Source of the DNA: SABI01 sp963677695 | Lineage (GTDB): Bacteria > Spirochaetota > Spirochaetia > Sphaerochaetales > Sphaerochaetaceae | Direction: 5' to 3' | Assembly: GCA_963677695.2 (NCBI GenBank) | Contig: CAXXUJ010000001.1 | Coordinates: 682,001-746,000 of the forward strand | Length of the DNA stretch: 64,000 bases | Part shown: one piece after another, positions 44,756 to 53,702 of the stretch | How positions within the stretch are numbered: the stretch's first letter is position 1 | Layout of the letters: each line of letters begins with the position of its first letter | The notes under the pieces: generated by a model | Seen by the model: only the letters and a program-made list of their open reading frames with translations | Told to the model about the DNA's origin: nothing | The model's database searches: none | Translations under genes and position numbers: made by a program

Positions 44756-45876
44756 CTTCCTTCTGACAGATAAGTGAGAACAGGAGCCATCGTTGCACTC
44801 ATATCACATACTTTTTTTGATTTTCTCCTCACATCGGCAGCTATCGCCTGATGATCGAGGTTATGTCCATATAGCTCCTCATGGAATTCAACAAGTTCCT
44901 TTATATCAATCCGTTCCGGGTTGGAAAACACTCTACTGTACGGCGCTATCGCTTCTCTGATATCAAATTCTTGGGGCCCGATGATCGGTAGCCCTTTCGC
45001 CACATACTCCCTTGTCTTCAGGGTGCTGGAAACATTCACCCCCTGCAAAGAGAAGTTACAGGTATCTATTGCAATGGAAGAAATATCATATACATTCCCA
45101 AGGTCATTTCCGGTGAGTCTTCCATGGAAAACCACATACTGCTCATACGGTTTTCCGGAGATCTTCTTCTTTTCTTCCTCAACGGCCTTTCCGCCTCCTA
45201 CGATATGGAGAATTACTTCCTTCTCCGGATTACTTTCATAATATCGTCTCATGCCATCAATAAGCCGATCAAGTCCATGCCATGGAGCAAAATTCGCAAC
45301 CATGATCGCATGAATTTTTCCGTCATTCTTCTCCTTTACGTTTCTTAAAGAGATTGTGTTGAAGTCAATACCATTCATGGTATTAATAACGGGAACGGAA
45401 AATATCTCCGAACCGTTATCGTAGAATGAGATAATTCTATCGATATACCTGTGTAGCTTTCTTCTGTTCCACCAGTCCTTAAGGAATCGAGAGAATTCAA
45501 TAACATTGAGCATTTCAGAATCATATGGATAAGTAGGAATCTCCATGAGGATTCGACAGGACGGATTATGATGTTTTACATCTCTAAAAAACCGAATTAG
45601 ATTCCTATCGAGCAGAGTCTTTCGGAAATAAATAGCATCAATATCATCAAATGTTGAACTGTAATGGATTGGAATCTTAGAAGAAGTGAAGGGCATTCTC
45701 CTAGTGAGCATTCTAGTAATCTTAAGTAGCTTTGAACCCTTTTCTGTATTGATTGAGAACCGTTGAACATTCCCAATCTTTGAAAGCTCTTTTAAGTGTG
45801 CTGAGATCTTTCTTTCCACGCCACTAGTAAGATCATCTTTAGATGCCCCATAATAATCAATATAGAATATTTTCAT
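44746..45876 (-). CDS. GT4-like glycosyltransferase
   Basis: 376 residues. The N-lobe starts MKIFYIDYYGASKDDLTSGV; the C-lobe contains IHAIMVANFAPWHGLDRLID, HIVGGGKAVEEEKKK and a final donor-binding stretch LKTREYVAKGLPIIGPQEFD. The E in the second stretch corresponds to the conserved acid of GT4 enzymes, though the E-x7-E pair is not complete. AAGGA precedes the ATG. It lies between the flippase gene and the UDP-sugar genes. Donor unknown. Confidence 0.78.
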   Translation of the reverse strand: MKIFYIDYYGASKDDLTSGVERKISAHLKELSKIGNVQRFSINTEKGSKLLKITRMLTRRMPFTSSKIPIHYSSTFDDIDAIYFRKTLLDRNLIRFFRDVKHHNPSCRILMEIPTYPYDSEMLNVIEFSRFLKDWWNRRKLHRYIDRIISFYDNGSEIFSVPVINTMNGIDFNTISLRNVKEKNDGKIHAIMVANFAPWHGLDRLIDGMRRYYESNPEKEVILHIVGGGKAVEEEKKKISGKPYEQYVVFHGRLTGNDLGNVYDISSIAIDTCNFSLQGVNVSSTLKTREYVAKGLPIIGPQEFDIREAIAPYSRVFSNPERIDIKELVEFHEELYGHNLDHQAIAADVRRKSKKVCDMSATMAPVLTYLSEGSCP

Positions 45877-45968
45877 TTCAATCCTTAATTTAGGGACTAA
45901 TCATCAGCAACGAAAATCCCGTCATCACAGAGGCGCAAGCCTACAAATGATCAATGGTAGAGGCTATT

Positions 45969-46934
45969 TTACATCACATCCCACTGTTCCTTCAATCCCG
46001 CCGACAGTGATGTTGATGGTACATAACCGAGAATCTCCTTCGCATGAGAGACATCAGCATAGGTTCTGTCCACATCTCCCGGAGGGAGTGGATAACGTTC
46101 GATCTTGGCCTTCTTTCCAACCACAGACTCAATGTTCTTTACAAGGGTCATCAGAGAGACAGGAGAGGAGTTCCCAAGGTTGAATATATCGTACCGGGCT
46201 TCATCACTTTCTGTCCACTGAAGAGCGCTAAGAACGCCCTGAACGATATCTGCAAAGAAGGTATAATCTCTTTCAGTCGATCCATCACCGAAGAAGGGGA
46301 TTGATTGACCATCTTTGATCATCCGCATGAATTTACTGATGGCAAGGTCAGGTCTCTGTCTTGGTCCGTAGACTGTGAAAAATCTGAGACATGCCGTATT
46401 GATCTTATAGAGATGATGGTAGGTGTAACAGAGCACCTCTCCAGCTTTCTTTGTCGCCGCATAGGGTGAGATAGCCTCATCGACCGGGTCATTCTCGCTG
46501 AATGGGACTTTTTTGTTGTTCCCGTAGACGGAGGAAGAGGAGGCGAACACATGCCGTTTCACACCATAGTCTCTCATCATCTCGAGCAGGTTCGTCGTAC
46601 CCATCAGGTTCACATCTACATAGAGTTCAGGATTCTCAATCGAAGGTCTCACTCCCGCATAAGCGGCAAGGTGGATTACAGCATCGGGCTGATGTTTTGA
46701 AAAAACGGCTTCTAGGAAATCGTCATCTCTGATATCACCCTCTTCCACCCAGAGTGTACCTGCACTTTCTTCTGCACTCTTTCTTACTGCTTCAGTATTG
46801 CTCCGTTTCACTTCAGGGTCATAGAAATCATTATAGCTGTCCAGCGAGATTACAGAATCGCCCTGATCCAGAAGGGCCTCACAAACATGTGAACCGATGA
46901 ATCCAGCCCCTCCGGTTACAAGGATTACGCTCAT
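45969..46934 (-). CDS. NAD-dependent UDP-sugar epimerase (UDP-glucuronate 4-epimerase-like)
   Basis: 321 residues of the extended short-chain dehydrogenase family. TGGAGFIGSH near residue 7 binds NAD; SSSVYG and Tyr158-x3-Lys162 in SPYAATKKAG form the catalytic set; FFTVYGPRQRPDLAISKF is typical of UDP-glucuronate 4-epimerases. The neighbour encodes UDP-glucose dehydrogenase (4-nt overlap), which makes UDP-glucuronate, so the pair would yield UDP-galacturonate for the glycan. UDP-glucose 4-epimerase activity is an alternative. Confidence 0.85.
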   Translation of the reverse strand: MSVILVTGGAGFIGSHVCEALLDQGDSVISLDSYNDFYDPEVKRSNTEAVRKSAEESAGTLWVEEGDIRDDDFLEAVFSKHQPDAVIHLAAYAGVRPSIENPELYVDVNLMGTTNLLEMMRDYGVKRHVFASSSSVYGNNKKVPFSENDPVDEAISPYAATKKAGEVLCYTYHHLYKINTACLRFFTVYGPRQRPDLAISKFMRMIKDGQSIPFFGDGSTERDYTFFADIVQGVLSALQWTESDEARYDIFNLGNSSPVSLMTLVKNIESVVGKKAKIERYPLPPGDVDRTYADVSHAKEILGYVPSTSLSAGLKEQWDVM

Positions 46935-48256
46935 ACTCCAACTCCTCTGTAGGTGAATCCGAGAGATTCCATCTGCTTCTTATCGAAAATATTGCGAAGA
47001 TCGAAGAGAATCTTCGATGCACCGAGAGATTCGTATCGGGAAATATCCAATGTCCTGAATTGATTCCACTCAGTAAGAATGACTGTCGCATCACTTCCGG
47101 CTATCGCTTCATAAGGATCTTCACACCAGGTAATCGAATTCTCTATATCCTTGAATCTCCACTGCCCTTCCTTCTTTCCCTGAGGATCAGAAAGGGCAAG
47201 TACCGCTCCCCTTTTGACAAGTTCAGGAAGAATCACAAGGGAGGGAGCTTCTCTCATATCATCGGTATTGGGTTTGAAGGTAACCCCAAGTACTGCAAGC
47301 TTCTTCCCCTTAAGATCAGATGAGAGTACGGAAGTGATCTTTTCGACCATGTGGTGCTTCTGGTGCTCGTTCGCTTCTACTGTTGCATTCATCAGTTTCA
47401 TCGGTGCCCCAGCTGCATGAGCTATCTGGGCAAGGGCTTTGGTATCTTTCGGGAAACAGCTTCCGCCGTAGCCCGGCCCTGCATGGAGGAACTTCGGAGA
47501 GATACGGCCGTCCTGCCCCATCGCCTTTGCAACCTTCTGAACATTGGCTCCCACACTTTCACATACATTTGCCAGTTCATTGATGAAGGTGATCTTCATG
47601 GCGAGGAAGGCGTTCGCAGCATACTTGATCATTTCGGCTGTTTCGATATCGGTTTCAACGAAGGGAGTCTCGTTGATAAAGAGAACACGATAGACGTCCT
47701 TCATCACAGATAGTGCCTTCTCGCTCTCTGCTCCGATAACAACCCTGTCGGGATGGGTGAAATCCTGCACTGCAGAGCCCTCCCTGAGGAACTCGGGGTT
47801 GGATACCACATCAAAGGGAATATCAACGCCACGGGCTTCCAGTGTCTCCTTAATGACAGTTTTCACTTTCTGCCCTGTTCCGACTGGGACTGTCGACTTA
47901 TCGACAACAACCTTGTAACTGTCCATGTGCTCGGCGATGGAAGCCGCGGCAGAAAGGACATACTTAAGGTCAGCACTGCCGTCATCGGCAGGAGGAGTTC
48001 CAACAGCAATAAATGCTACATCGGATGCAGAGATTGCCTCGGCCATATCGGTGGTGAAGGACAAACGTTTATAGTAAACATTATTTTTAACTATAGAATC
48101 GAGTCCCGGCTCGAAGATAGGAATCTCCCCTTTCCTGAGAGCATTGATCTTCTTCTCATCTATATCGACACAGATGACATTGTGTCCGAAATCACTCAGG
48201 ATAGCTCCCGAGACGAGTCCTACATATCCTGTTCCTATTACTGCTATATGGGCCAT
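46931..48256 (-). CDS. UDP-glucose 6-dehydrogenase
   Basis: 441 residues. The N-terminal NAD site is IGTGYVGLVSGAILSDFG; the catalytic Cys is Cys267 in GYGGSCFPKDTKALAQ; the central ATAEMIKYAANAFLAMKITF segment is typical of the family. The enzyme oxidises UDP-glucose to UDP-glucuronate in two NAD-dependent steps in the cytosol. It is the first gene of the run dehydrogenase, epimerase, GT4-like, Wzx on the minus strand. GAGG lies about 8 bases before the ATG. Confidence 0.93.
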   Translation of the reverse strand: MAHIAVIGTGYVGLVSGAILSDFGHNVICVDIDEKKINALRKGEIPIFEPGLDSIVKNNVYYKRLSFTTDMAEAISASDVAFIAVGTPPADDGSADLKYVLSAAASIAEHMDSYKVVVDKSTVPVGTGQKVKTVIKETLEARGVDIPFDVVSNPEFLREGSAVQDFTHPDRVVIGAESEKALSVMKDVYRVLFINETPFVETDIETAEMIKYAANAFLAMKITFINELANVCESVGANVQKVAKAMGQDGRISPKFLHAGPGYGGSCFPKDTKALAQIAHAAGAPMKLMNATVEANEHQKHHMVEKITSVLSSDLKGKKLAVLGVTFKPNTDDMREAPSLVILPELVKRGAVLALSDPQGKKEGQWRFKDIENSITWCEDPYEAIAGSDATVILTEWNQFRTLDISRYESLGASKILFDLRNIFDKKQMESLGFTYRGVGV

Positions 48257-48288
48257 GGATCATTCCTCTTATTGAAAAGTATCTTACG

Positions 48289-48317
48289 AGATTACCACCA
48301 TCATACCTGAAGTTGAA
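48289..48317 (-). promoter_or_regulatory. possible promoter of the UDP-glucuronate operon
   Basis: Minus strand: TTCAAC (48317-48312), 17 bases, TAATCT (48294-48289), leader about 25 nt. Confidence 0.45.
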
Positions 48318-48396
48318 CAGTCTTTACAGACTTTCATCTATTTTTAACGAGCATTAGTTTCTAACTCTTTATAGTTCAGACTTCAGGGTAAATAAA

Positions 48397-48436
48397 AAGC
48401 GCCCCATGAAAACTCTAATGTCTTCACTGGACGCTT
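48397..48436 (-). terminator. terminator after rpsG
   Basis: On the minus strand AAGCGTCCA with TGAA pairs with TTCA and TGGGGCGCTT, a long stem with one bulge and a G-U pair, followed by TTTATTTA. It lies 20 nt after the rpsG stop and ends the rpoBC-rpsLG transcript before the glycan island. Confidence 0.82.
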
Positions 48437-48456
48437 GTGTTTGATTGTTCGCTTTA

Positions 48457-48930
48457 TTAGCGATTGCTTGAAGAGAAGGCCTTGTTGGCTTCTGCCATTC
48501 TGTGGGTATCTTCTTTCTTCTTGAACGCACTACCGGTACCGGCTACTGCGTCAGCAATTTCTGCAGCGAGCTTCTCACTCATGCTCTTGCCGTTTCTGGA
48601 ACGTGCAGCGGCGATGAGCCATCTCATTGCAAGTGCTTCTCTGCGGTTTTCCTTGATCTCGACGGGGACCTGGTAGGTAGCACCACCGACACGGCGGCTC
48701 TTTACTTCCACGACAGGCTTTACAGACTCGAGAGCCTTGAGAAAGACATCAAGAGGCTTGTCCTCGCCACCCTTGCCCTCAATGATCTTGAGTGCATCGT
48801 AGACGATTCTGGAACTGATAGACTTCTTGCCGTCGATCATCATTCTGCGAATGAATTTTTCGACCATTACACTGTTGTACACTGCATCGGGCAGAATCTC
48901 TCTGACCGGAGCTACATTTCTTCTTGCCAT
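48457..48930 (-). CDS. rpsG: Ribosomal protein S7
   Basis: 157 residues, MARRNVAPVREILPDAVYNS, with ESVKPVVEVKSRRVGGATYQ and ALAMRWLIAAARSRNGKSMS. S7 organises the 30S head. 12 nt after rpsL. In most bacteria fusA and tuf follow; here the operon ends, and fusA is not in the window. Confidence 0.97.
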   Translation of the reverse strand: MARRNVAPVREILPDAVYNSVMVEKFIRRMMIDGKKSISSRIVYDALKIIEGKGGEDKPLDVFLKALESVKPVVEVKSRRVGGATYQVPVEIKENRREALAMRWLIAAARSRNGKSMSEKLAAEIADAVAGTGSAFKKKEDTHRMAEANKAFSSSNR

Positions 48931-48942
48931 TTTCCTTTCCCC

Positions 48943-49317
48943 TTAAGCCTTAGGCTTCTTAGTACCGTACTTGGAGCGGCTTCTCTTTCTGTCAGAAACA
49001 CCAAGAGTATCCTTGGCACCACGAACGATGTGATAACGTACACCAGGAAGGTCCTTGACTCTTCCACCCCTCATAAGAACAACTGAGTGCTCCTGAAGGT
49101 TGTGTCCGATACCGGGGATATAGGCGGTAACTTCAATACCGTTTGAAAGTCTGACCCTGGCAACTTTTCTGAGCGCTGAGTTCGGCTTCTTAGGGGTGAC
49201 AGTCATAACTCTTGTACACACCCCACGTTTCTGAGGACATCCCTGCAGAGCAGGCGACTTCGTCTTGTTGAAGTTCGTTTTACGTCCCTTACGTATAAGC
49301 TGGTTAATTGTAGGCAT
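48943..49317 (-). CDS. rpsL: Ribosomal protein S12
   Basis: 124 residues with TPKKPNSALRKVARVRLSNG and the GRVKDLPGVRYHIVRG loop at the decoding centre. The residues linked to streptomycin resistance (Lys in TPKKP and in GGRVKDLPG) are the sensitive type. It has its own extended -10 promoter and a leader hairpin, and may also be read from rpoC. Confidence 0.97.
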   Translation of the reverse strand: MPTINQLIRKGRKTNFNKTKSPALQGCPQKRGVCTRVMTVTPKKPNSALRKVARVRLSNGIEVTAYIPGIGHNLQEHSVVLMRGGRVKDLPGVRYHIVRGAKDTLGVSDRKRSRSKYGTKKPKA

Positions 49318-49346
49318 CTTACGACACTCTCCCTTGTTTTAATTCC

Positions 49347-49366
49347 GATGAGGCTTTCGCCCCATC
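49347..49366 (-). promoter_or_regulatory. GAAA-loop hairpin in the rpsL leader
   Basis: In the minus-strand RNA GAUGGGGC-GAAA-GCCUCAUC forms an 8-bp stem with one G-U pair and a GNRA tetraloop. The predicted start of the rpsL mRNA (about 49366) falls at its 5' end, so the transcript would begin with this hairpin, which may stabilise it or bind a protein. Confidence 0.6.
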
Positions 49367-49372
49367 TCGCAA

Positions 49373-49381
49373 ATTATATCA
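49373..49381 (-). promoter_or_regulatory. extended -10 promoter before rpsL
   Basis: TGATATAAT on the minus strand is a perfect -10 with the TG extension; the -35 (TTCCAT, 17 bases upstream) is weak. It would let rpsL-rpsG be transcribed apart from rpoBC. Confidence 0.6.
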
Positions 49382-49423
49382 AGACCAAAGTCAGCATGGA
49401 AACCTGACTGAAAACAACGAGGT

Positions 49424-52400
49424 TTACTCGTCGTCTTCATCAATGTCGGCTTCACCTTCGGAAATGTATTCTTCTAATTCCACATCCATATCATCGAAAT
49501 CGTCGTCAGCTTCATGCTTCCTCGATTCCATGAGGGATTCTACCTGGCTCTCAAGATCGATCGGGTTCTCTTCCTTCACCTTGATGGTCCGGTATCTCTT
49601 CATACCGGTACCGGCGGGGATCAGGTGACCGATGATCACGTTTTCTTTGAGACCTCGCAGTACATCTCTACTACCAGCTATTGCCGCGTTTGTCAAGACT
49701 TTCGTGGTCTCCTGGAACGAAGCAGCTGAAATAAAGGAGTCAATCGAGAGTGATGCGCGGGTGATACCAAGGAGCATCGGCCGTGCATCGGCACTCTGTC
49801 CACCCTGTGCGAGTACCCGTGCATTCTCTTCATGGAAGCGGTATTTGTCTACCTGCTGCCCCTGAATGAAGACGGTGTCTCCCACTGCGATGACTTCAAC
49901 CTTCCTGAGCATCTGCCTCACGACAACACCGAGGTGCTTGTCGTTGATATCTACACCCTGCAGTCTGTACACTTCCTGGACTTCGTCAAGGAGGAATGAC
50001 TGGAGCGCATTCTCACCGAGGATCTCGAGGATATCGTGCGGAGCGATCGGTCCGTCACAAAGTCTTTCTGCAGCTTCTACACGGTCACCGTCACGGACGA
50101 GCATGTGCTTGCTCATCGGTACCTGGTGCTTGTATTCACTGCCGAAGTCGTCTTCTACGATGACTGATCTCTTACCCTTTGCCACTGCACCGAAGTGAAC
50201 GGTTCCGTCTACCTGAGCAAGGACTGCGGGGTTTCTCGGCTTACGTGCCTCGAAGAGTTCTCCGACTCTGGGAAGACCACCGGTAATGTCCTTCGTCTTC
50301 ACAGATTCCTTCAGGATCTTAGCAAGGATGTGACCTTTTCTGATCACTCTGCCGTCATCGACACTGAGGTAGGAAGAGGCAGGGAGGAAGTAGAGAGCCT
50401 TCGTCTCTCCGTCGTCTCCGACGATGGCGATACGGGGCTGAAGAGTTTCACTGACGTGTTCAGTGATCTTCTTCTCGACCGAACCGGTCTCGACGTTGAT
50501 TTCTTCCTTCAAGGTGGTTCCGAGTTTGATATCGATGAACTCTACCTTACCGTCCTGCTCTGCGATGATCGGTTCACTGAACGGGTCAAAGAGTGCGATA
50601 GCAGTATTGCTGTCGACAAAAGCGGGAACGGTGAGCTTGAGCTGTGAACCGCTTCTTACTTCGATTCTCTGCTCCTGTGCAAGGACAAGGAGGGTACCGT
50701 CTTCAATGATCTTCACAAGACCTATGATACCGCTCTTGACGGTTTCACCTGCGTTGTCAGTGTACAGAGGAGTACCGACTGCGACTGTGTCGCCTTCGGC
50801 AACAAGGAGTTCCTTGAACTCTTTCTTTGCGAAGCTTTCGAGAACCTTGTTGTAGTAGAGGTGTCCCTTACGTGTGAACACTCTCTCACCTTCTTCAGTC
50901 TCGACGATGCTTCCGGTCAGGGAAGAGGCATAGATCGGGTAGTTGAAGACGACTCTGTTCTCTTCCGAGGAGGAGGTCGCCGTACCACCGACGTGGAACG
51001 TTCTCATCGTAAGCTGTGTACCCGGCTGACCGATCGACTGTGCGGCAATGATACCGACAGCTTCACCGATGTCTACCGGACGGTTGGTTGCGAGGTTTCT
51101 TCCGTAACACTTTCTACAGACACCGTGCTGAGCTTCACAGGTGAGCACTGTTCTGATCAGGACCTTCTCGATACCGGAGTTTTCAATCTCGGTTGCCTTA
51201 TCAGTTGTGATCTCACAGTTGACATCGAGGATCAGCTCTCCCGTTGCCGGGTGAATGACCTTCTCGAGTGTATAGCGTCCCACGATTCTGTCAGCAAGGG
51301 ATTCAACGACTTCGTCGCCGTCTCTCATCGCTGTTCTCTCAATACCGTTGATCGTACCGCAGTCATCTTCGTTGATAACCACGTCCTGTGCGATATCGAC
51401 AAGACGTCTGGTGAGATACCCTGCTTCAGCAGTCTTCAGAGCGGTGTCCGCAAGTCCCTTACGGGCACCGTTGGTTGAGATATAGAATTCGATGATCGAC
51501 AGTCCTTCTTTGAAGTTGGATCGGATCGGGAATTCAATGATATCACCGGAAGGCTTCGCCATCAGTCCACGCATACCGCCGAGCTGTCTGATCTGTGTTT
51601 TAGATCCACGAGCACCGGAGTCTGCCATGAGGAACAGAGGGTTGAATCCATTCTGGCTTCTCTTCAGTTCATCCATAAGAGAGTTCGAGATATCTTCAGT
51701 CGTCTTTGACCACACCTCGACAACACGGTTGTACCGTTCGTCCTGGGTGATATGACCCTGCTGATACTGCTCTCTGATTTCATTCTGTCTCTTGTCAGCT
51801 TCGCTTACGAGCTCGTACTTCGAATCAGGGATGATCATGTCTGAAAGACCGATCGTTGCTCCGAACAGCGTTGCATAGCGGAAACCAAGGTCCTTGATGC
51901 TGTCCAGCATCTGAACCGCGATAGAGGACTTCTGGTCCTGAATCACAGAACCGACGAGTTTTTTGAGTTCCTTGTCCCCGAAGGTGATGTTCTGGAAGTC
52001 GATGACTTCAGGCATCTTCGAGTTGAAAATCACTCGACCGGGAGTGGTCTCGATGATAGTACCGTTAGCGAGCTTGTAGCGGATCTTCGCGTTGTACGCG
52101 ACTGATCCGGCTTCGATTGCCATCTGGATCTCATCGAGGTTGTCGAAGTACTTCCCTTCTCCCTTCGCTCCGTTCATTTCACGGGTCAGGTAGTTGATAC
52201 CCAGGACCATGTCCTGTGACGGGAATACGATCGGCTTGCCGTTCGCAGGGTCGAGGAGGTTATTGGGAGAAAGCATCAGTGTCCAGCACTCGATCTGAGC
52301 TGCCTGGGTAAGAGGCACGTGGACAGCCATCTGGTCTCCGTCGAAGTCAGCATTGTATGCGTGACATACCAGCGGGTGGAGCTTGATGGCCTTGCCGTCT

Positions 52401-53692
52401 ACGAGGACGGGTTCAAATGCCTGGATACCGAGGCGGTGAAGGGTCGGTGCACGGTTGAGGAGCACGGGGTGTTCCTTGACCACGTCATCGAGGATAGCCC
52501 ACACTTCGGGGGTCTCCTGTTCGACCAGCGCCTTCGCTTTCTTGATGTTATAGACAATGTCCTTCTGGACGAGCTTCTTCATGATGAAGGGCTTGTAGAG
52601 TTCAAGTGCCATCTTGGAAGGAAGTCCGCACTGGTGCAATCGGAGTTCCGGTCCGACGACGATAACGCTACGTCCCGAGTAGTCTACACGTTTACCGAGG
52701 AGATTCTGTCTGAAACGTCCCTGCTTACCTTTGAGCATGTCAGAGAGAGATTTGAGGGGACGATTTGAAGAACCCTTGACCACTCTCTTCTTCTTCGAGT
52801 TATCGAAGAGAGCATCGACTGCTTCCTGGAGCATTCTCTTCTCGTTACGGATAATGATATCGGGAGCGTGGAGGCTCATCAGTCGGGTAAGTCGATTGTT
52901 TCTGTTGATTACTCTTCTGTAGAGGTCATTGAGATCGCTCGTCGCGAATCTCCCTCCGTCGAGCTGTACCATCGGGCGCAGTTCGGGGGGAATGACGGGA
53001 ATAACCGAAAGGATCATCCATTCGGGTCTGTTCTCACTGTCTCGGAAGTTTTCGACTACTTCGATTCTCTTCAACAGTCTCTTATCGACTTTATCTCCCT
53101 TGCTGATCATCAGCTCACGGAGGTCTGCACTGATCGCTTCGAGGTCAAGGCCCTCGAGGAGGATCTTGATCGCTTCGGCACCCATCATGGCGCTGAAGGA
53201 TTCACCCCACTGCTCACGTGCTTCATAGTATTCATCTTCACTCAGCAGCTGCTTCTCTTTGAGATCTGTCTCGCCGTTGCTTATGACGATGTACTTCTCA
53301 TAGTAGAGAACAGACTGGAGAGAGGAACGGGGAATATCGAGGAGGAGGGACATCCGTGAGGGAACTGAACGGTAGTACCAGATGTGTGACACCGGAGAGG
53401 CGAGGTCGATGTGACCCATTCTCTCACGACGCACTTTGAAGTGAGTGACTTCAACACCACAGCGGTCACAGACGACTCCCTTGTAACGGATCGACTTGAA
53501 CTTTCCGCAGTAGCATTCCCACTCTTTGGTCGTACCGAAGATCTTCTCACAGAAAAGACCGTCGCGTTCCGGGCGGAGTGTGCGGTAATTGATTGTCTCC
53601 GGCTTCTTGACTTCACCGTACGACCAGGCCCGAATCTCTTCGGGGCTGGCCAGCTTTATCATGATGTTGTCGAAATCCTGAATTTCTTTCAT
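49424..53692 (-). CDS. rpoC: RNA polymerase beta' subunit
   Basis: 1422 residues. The N-terminal zinc site shows CYCGKFKSIRYKGVVCDRCG; the catalytic magnesium loop is NADFDGD at 447-453; the second zinc site is CEAQHGVCRKCYGRNL. The trigger-loop region EAVGIIAAQSIGQPGTQLTM and the acidic C-terminus (EGEADIDEDDE) are present. The subunit forms the active centre and the clamp. It follows rpoB after 10 nt. Confidence 0.97.
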   Translation of the reverse strand: MKEIQDFDNIMIKLASPEEIRAWSYGEVKKPETINYRTLRPERDGLFCEKIFGTTKEWECYCGKFKSIRYKGVVCDRCGVEVTHFKVRRERMGHIDLASPVSHIWYYRSVPSRMSLLLDIPRSSLQSVLYYEKYIVISNGETDLKEKQLLSEDEYYEAREQWGESFSAMMGAEAIKILLEGLDLEAISADLRELMISKGDKVDKRLLKRIEVVENFRDSENRPEWMILSVIPVIPPELRPMVQLDGGRFATSDLNDLYRRVINRNNRLTRLMSLHAPDIIIRNEKRMLQEAVDALFDNSKKKRVVKGSSNRPLKSLSDMLKGKQGRFRQNLLGKRVDYSGRSVIVVGPELRLHQCGLPSKMALELYKPFIMKKLVQKDIVYNIKKAKALVEQETPEVWAILDDVVKEHPVLLNRAPTLHRLGIQAFEPVLVDGKAIKLHPLVCHAYNADFDGDQMAVHVPLTQAAQIECWTLMLSPNNLLDPANGKPIVFPSQDMVLGINYLTREMNGAKGEGKYFDNLDEIQMAIEAGSVAYNAKIRYKLANGTIIETTPGRVIFNSKMPEVIDFQNITFGDKELKKLVGSVIQDQKSSIAVQMLDSIKDLGFRYATLFGATIGLSDMIIPDSKYELVSEADKRQNEIREQYQQGHITQDERYNRVVEVWSKTTEDISNSLMDELKRSQNGFNPLFLMADSGARGSKTQIRQLGGMRGLMAKPSGDIIEFPIRSNFKEGLSIIEFYISTNGARKGLADTALKTAEAGYLTRRLVDIAQDVVINEDDCGTINGIERTAMRDGDEVVESLADRIVGRYTLEKVIHPATGELILDVNCEITTDKATEIENSGIEKVLIRTVLTCEAQHGVCRKCYGRNLATNRPVDIGEAVGIIAAQSIGQPGTQLTMRTFHVGGTATSSSEENRVVFNYPIYASSLTGSIVETEEGERVFTRKGHLYYNKVLESFAKKEFKELLVAEGDTVAVGTPLYTDNAGETVKSGIIGLVKIIEDGTLLVLAQEQRIEVRSGSQLKLTVPAFVDSNTAIALFDPFSEPIIAEQDGKVEFIDIKLGTTLKEEINVETGSVEKKITEHVSETLQPRIAIVGDDGETKALYFLPASSYLSVDDGRVIRKGHILAKILKESVKTKDITGGLPRVGELFEARKPRNPAVLAQVDGTVHFGAVAKGKRSVIVEDDFGSEYKHQVPMSKHMLVRDGDRVEAAERLCDGPIAPHDILEILGENALQSFLLDEVQEVYRLQGVDINDKHLGVVVRQMLRKVEVIAVGDTVFIQGQQVDKYRFHEENARVLAQGGQSADARPMLLGITRASLSIDSFISAASFQETTKVLTNAAIAGSRDVLRGLKENVIIGHLIPAGTGMKRYRTIKVKEENPIDLESQVESLMESRKHEADDDFDDMDVELEEYISEGEADIDEDDE

Positions 53693-53702
53693 CCGAATTC
53701 TC

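Noticed and set aside
48257..48456. Loss of fusA as a recent deletion between rpsG and tuf
   Set aside because: No remnant is visible, and the same separation of rpsLG from tuf is known in Treponema, so it more likely predates the island.
52319..52768. 149-codon plus-strand frame inside rpoC, and many others opposite rpoB, rpoC and ribosomal genes
   Set aside because: Their codon pattern mirrors the real genes on the minus strand, they lack ribosome binding sites, and their proteins show no recognisable motif.
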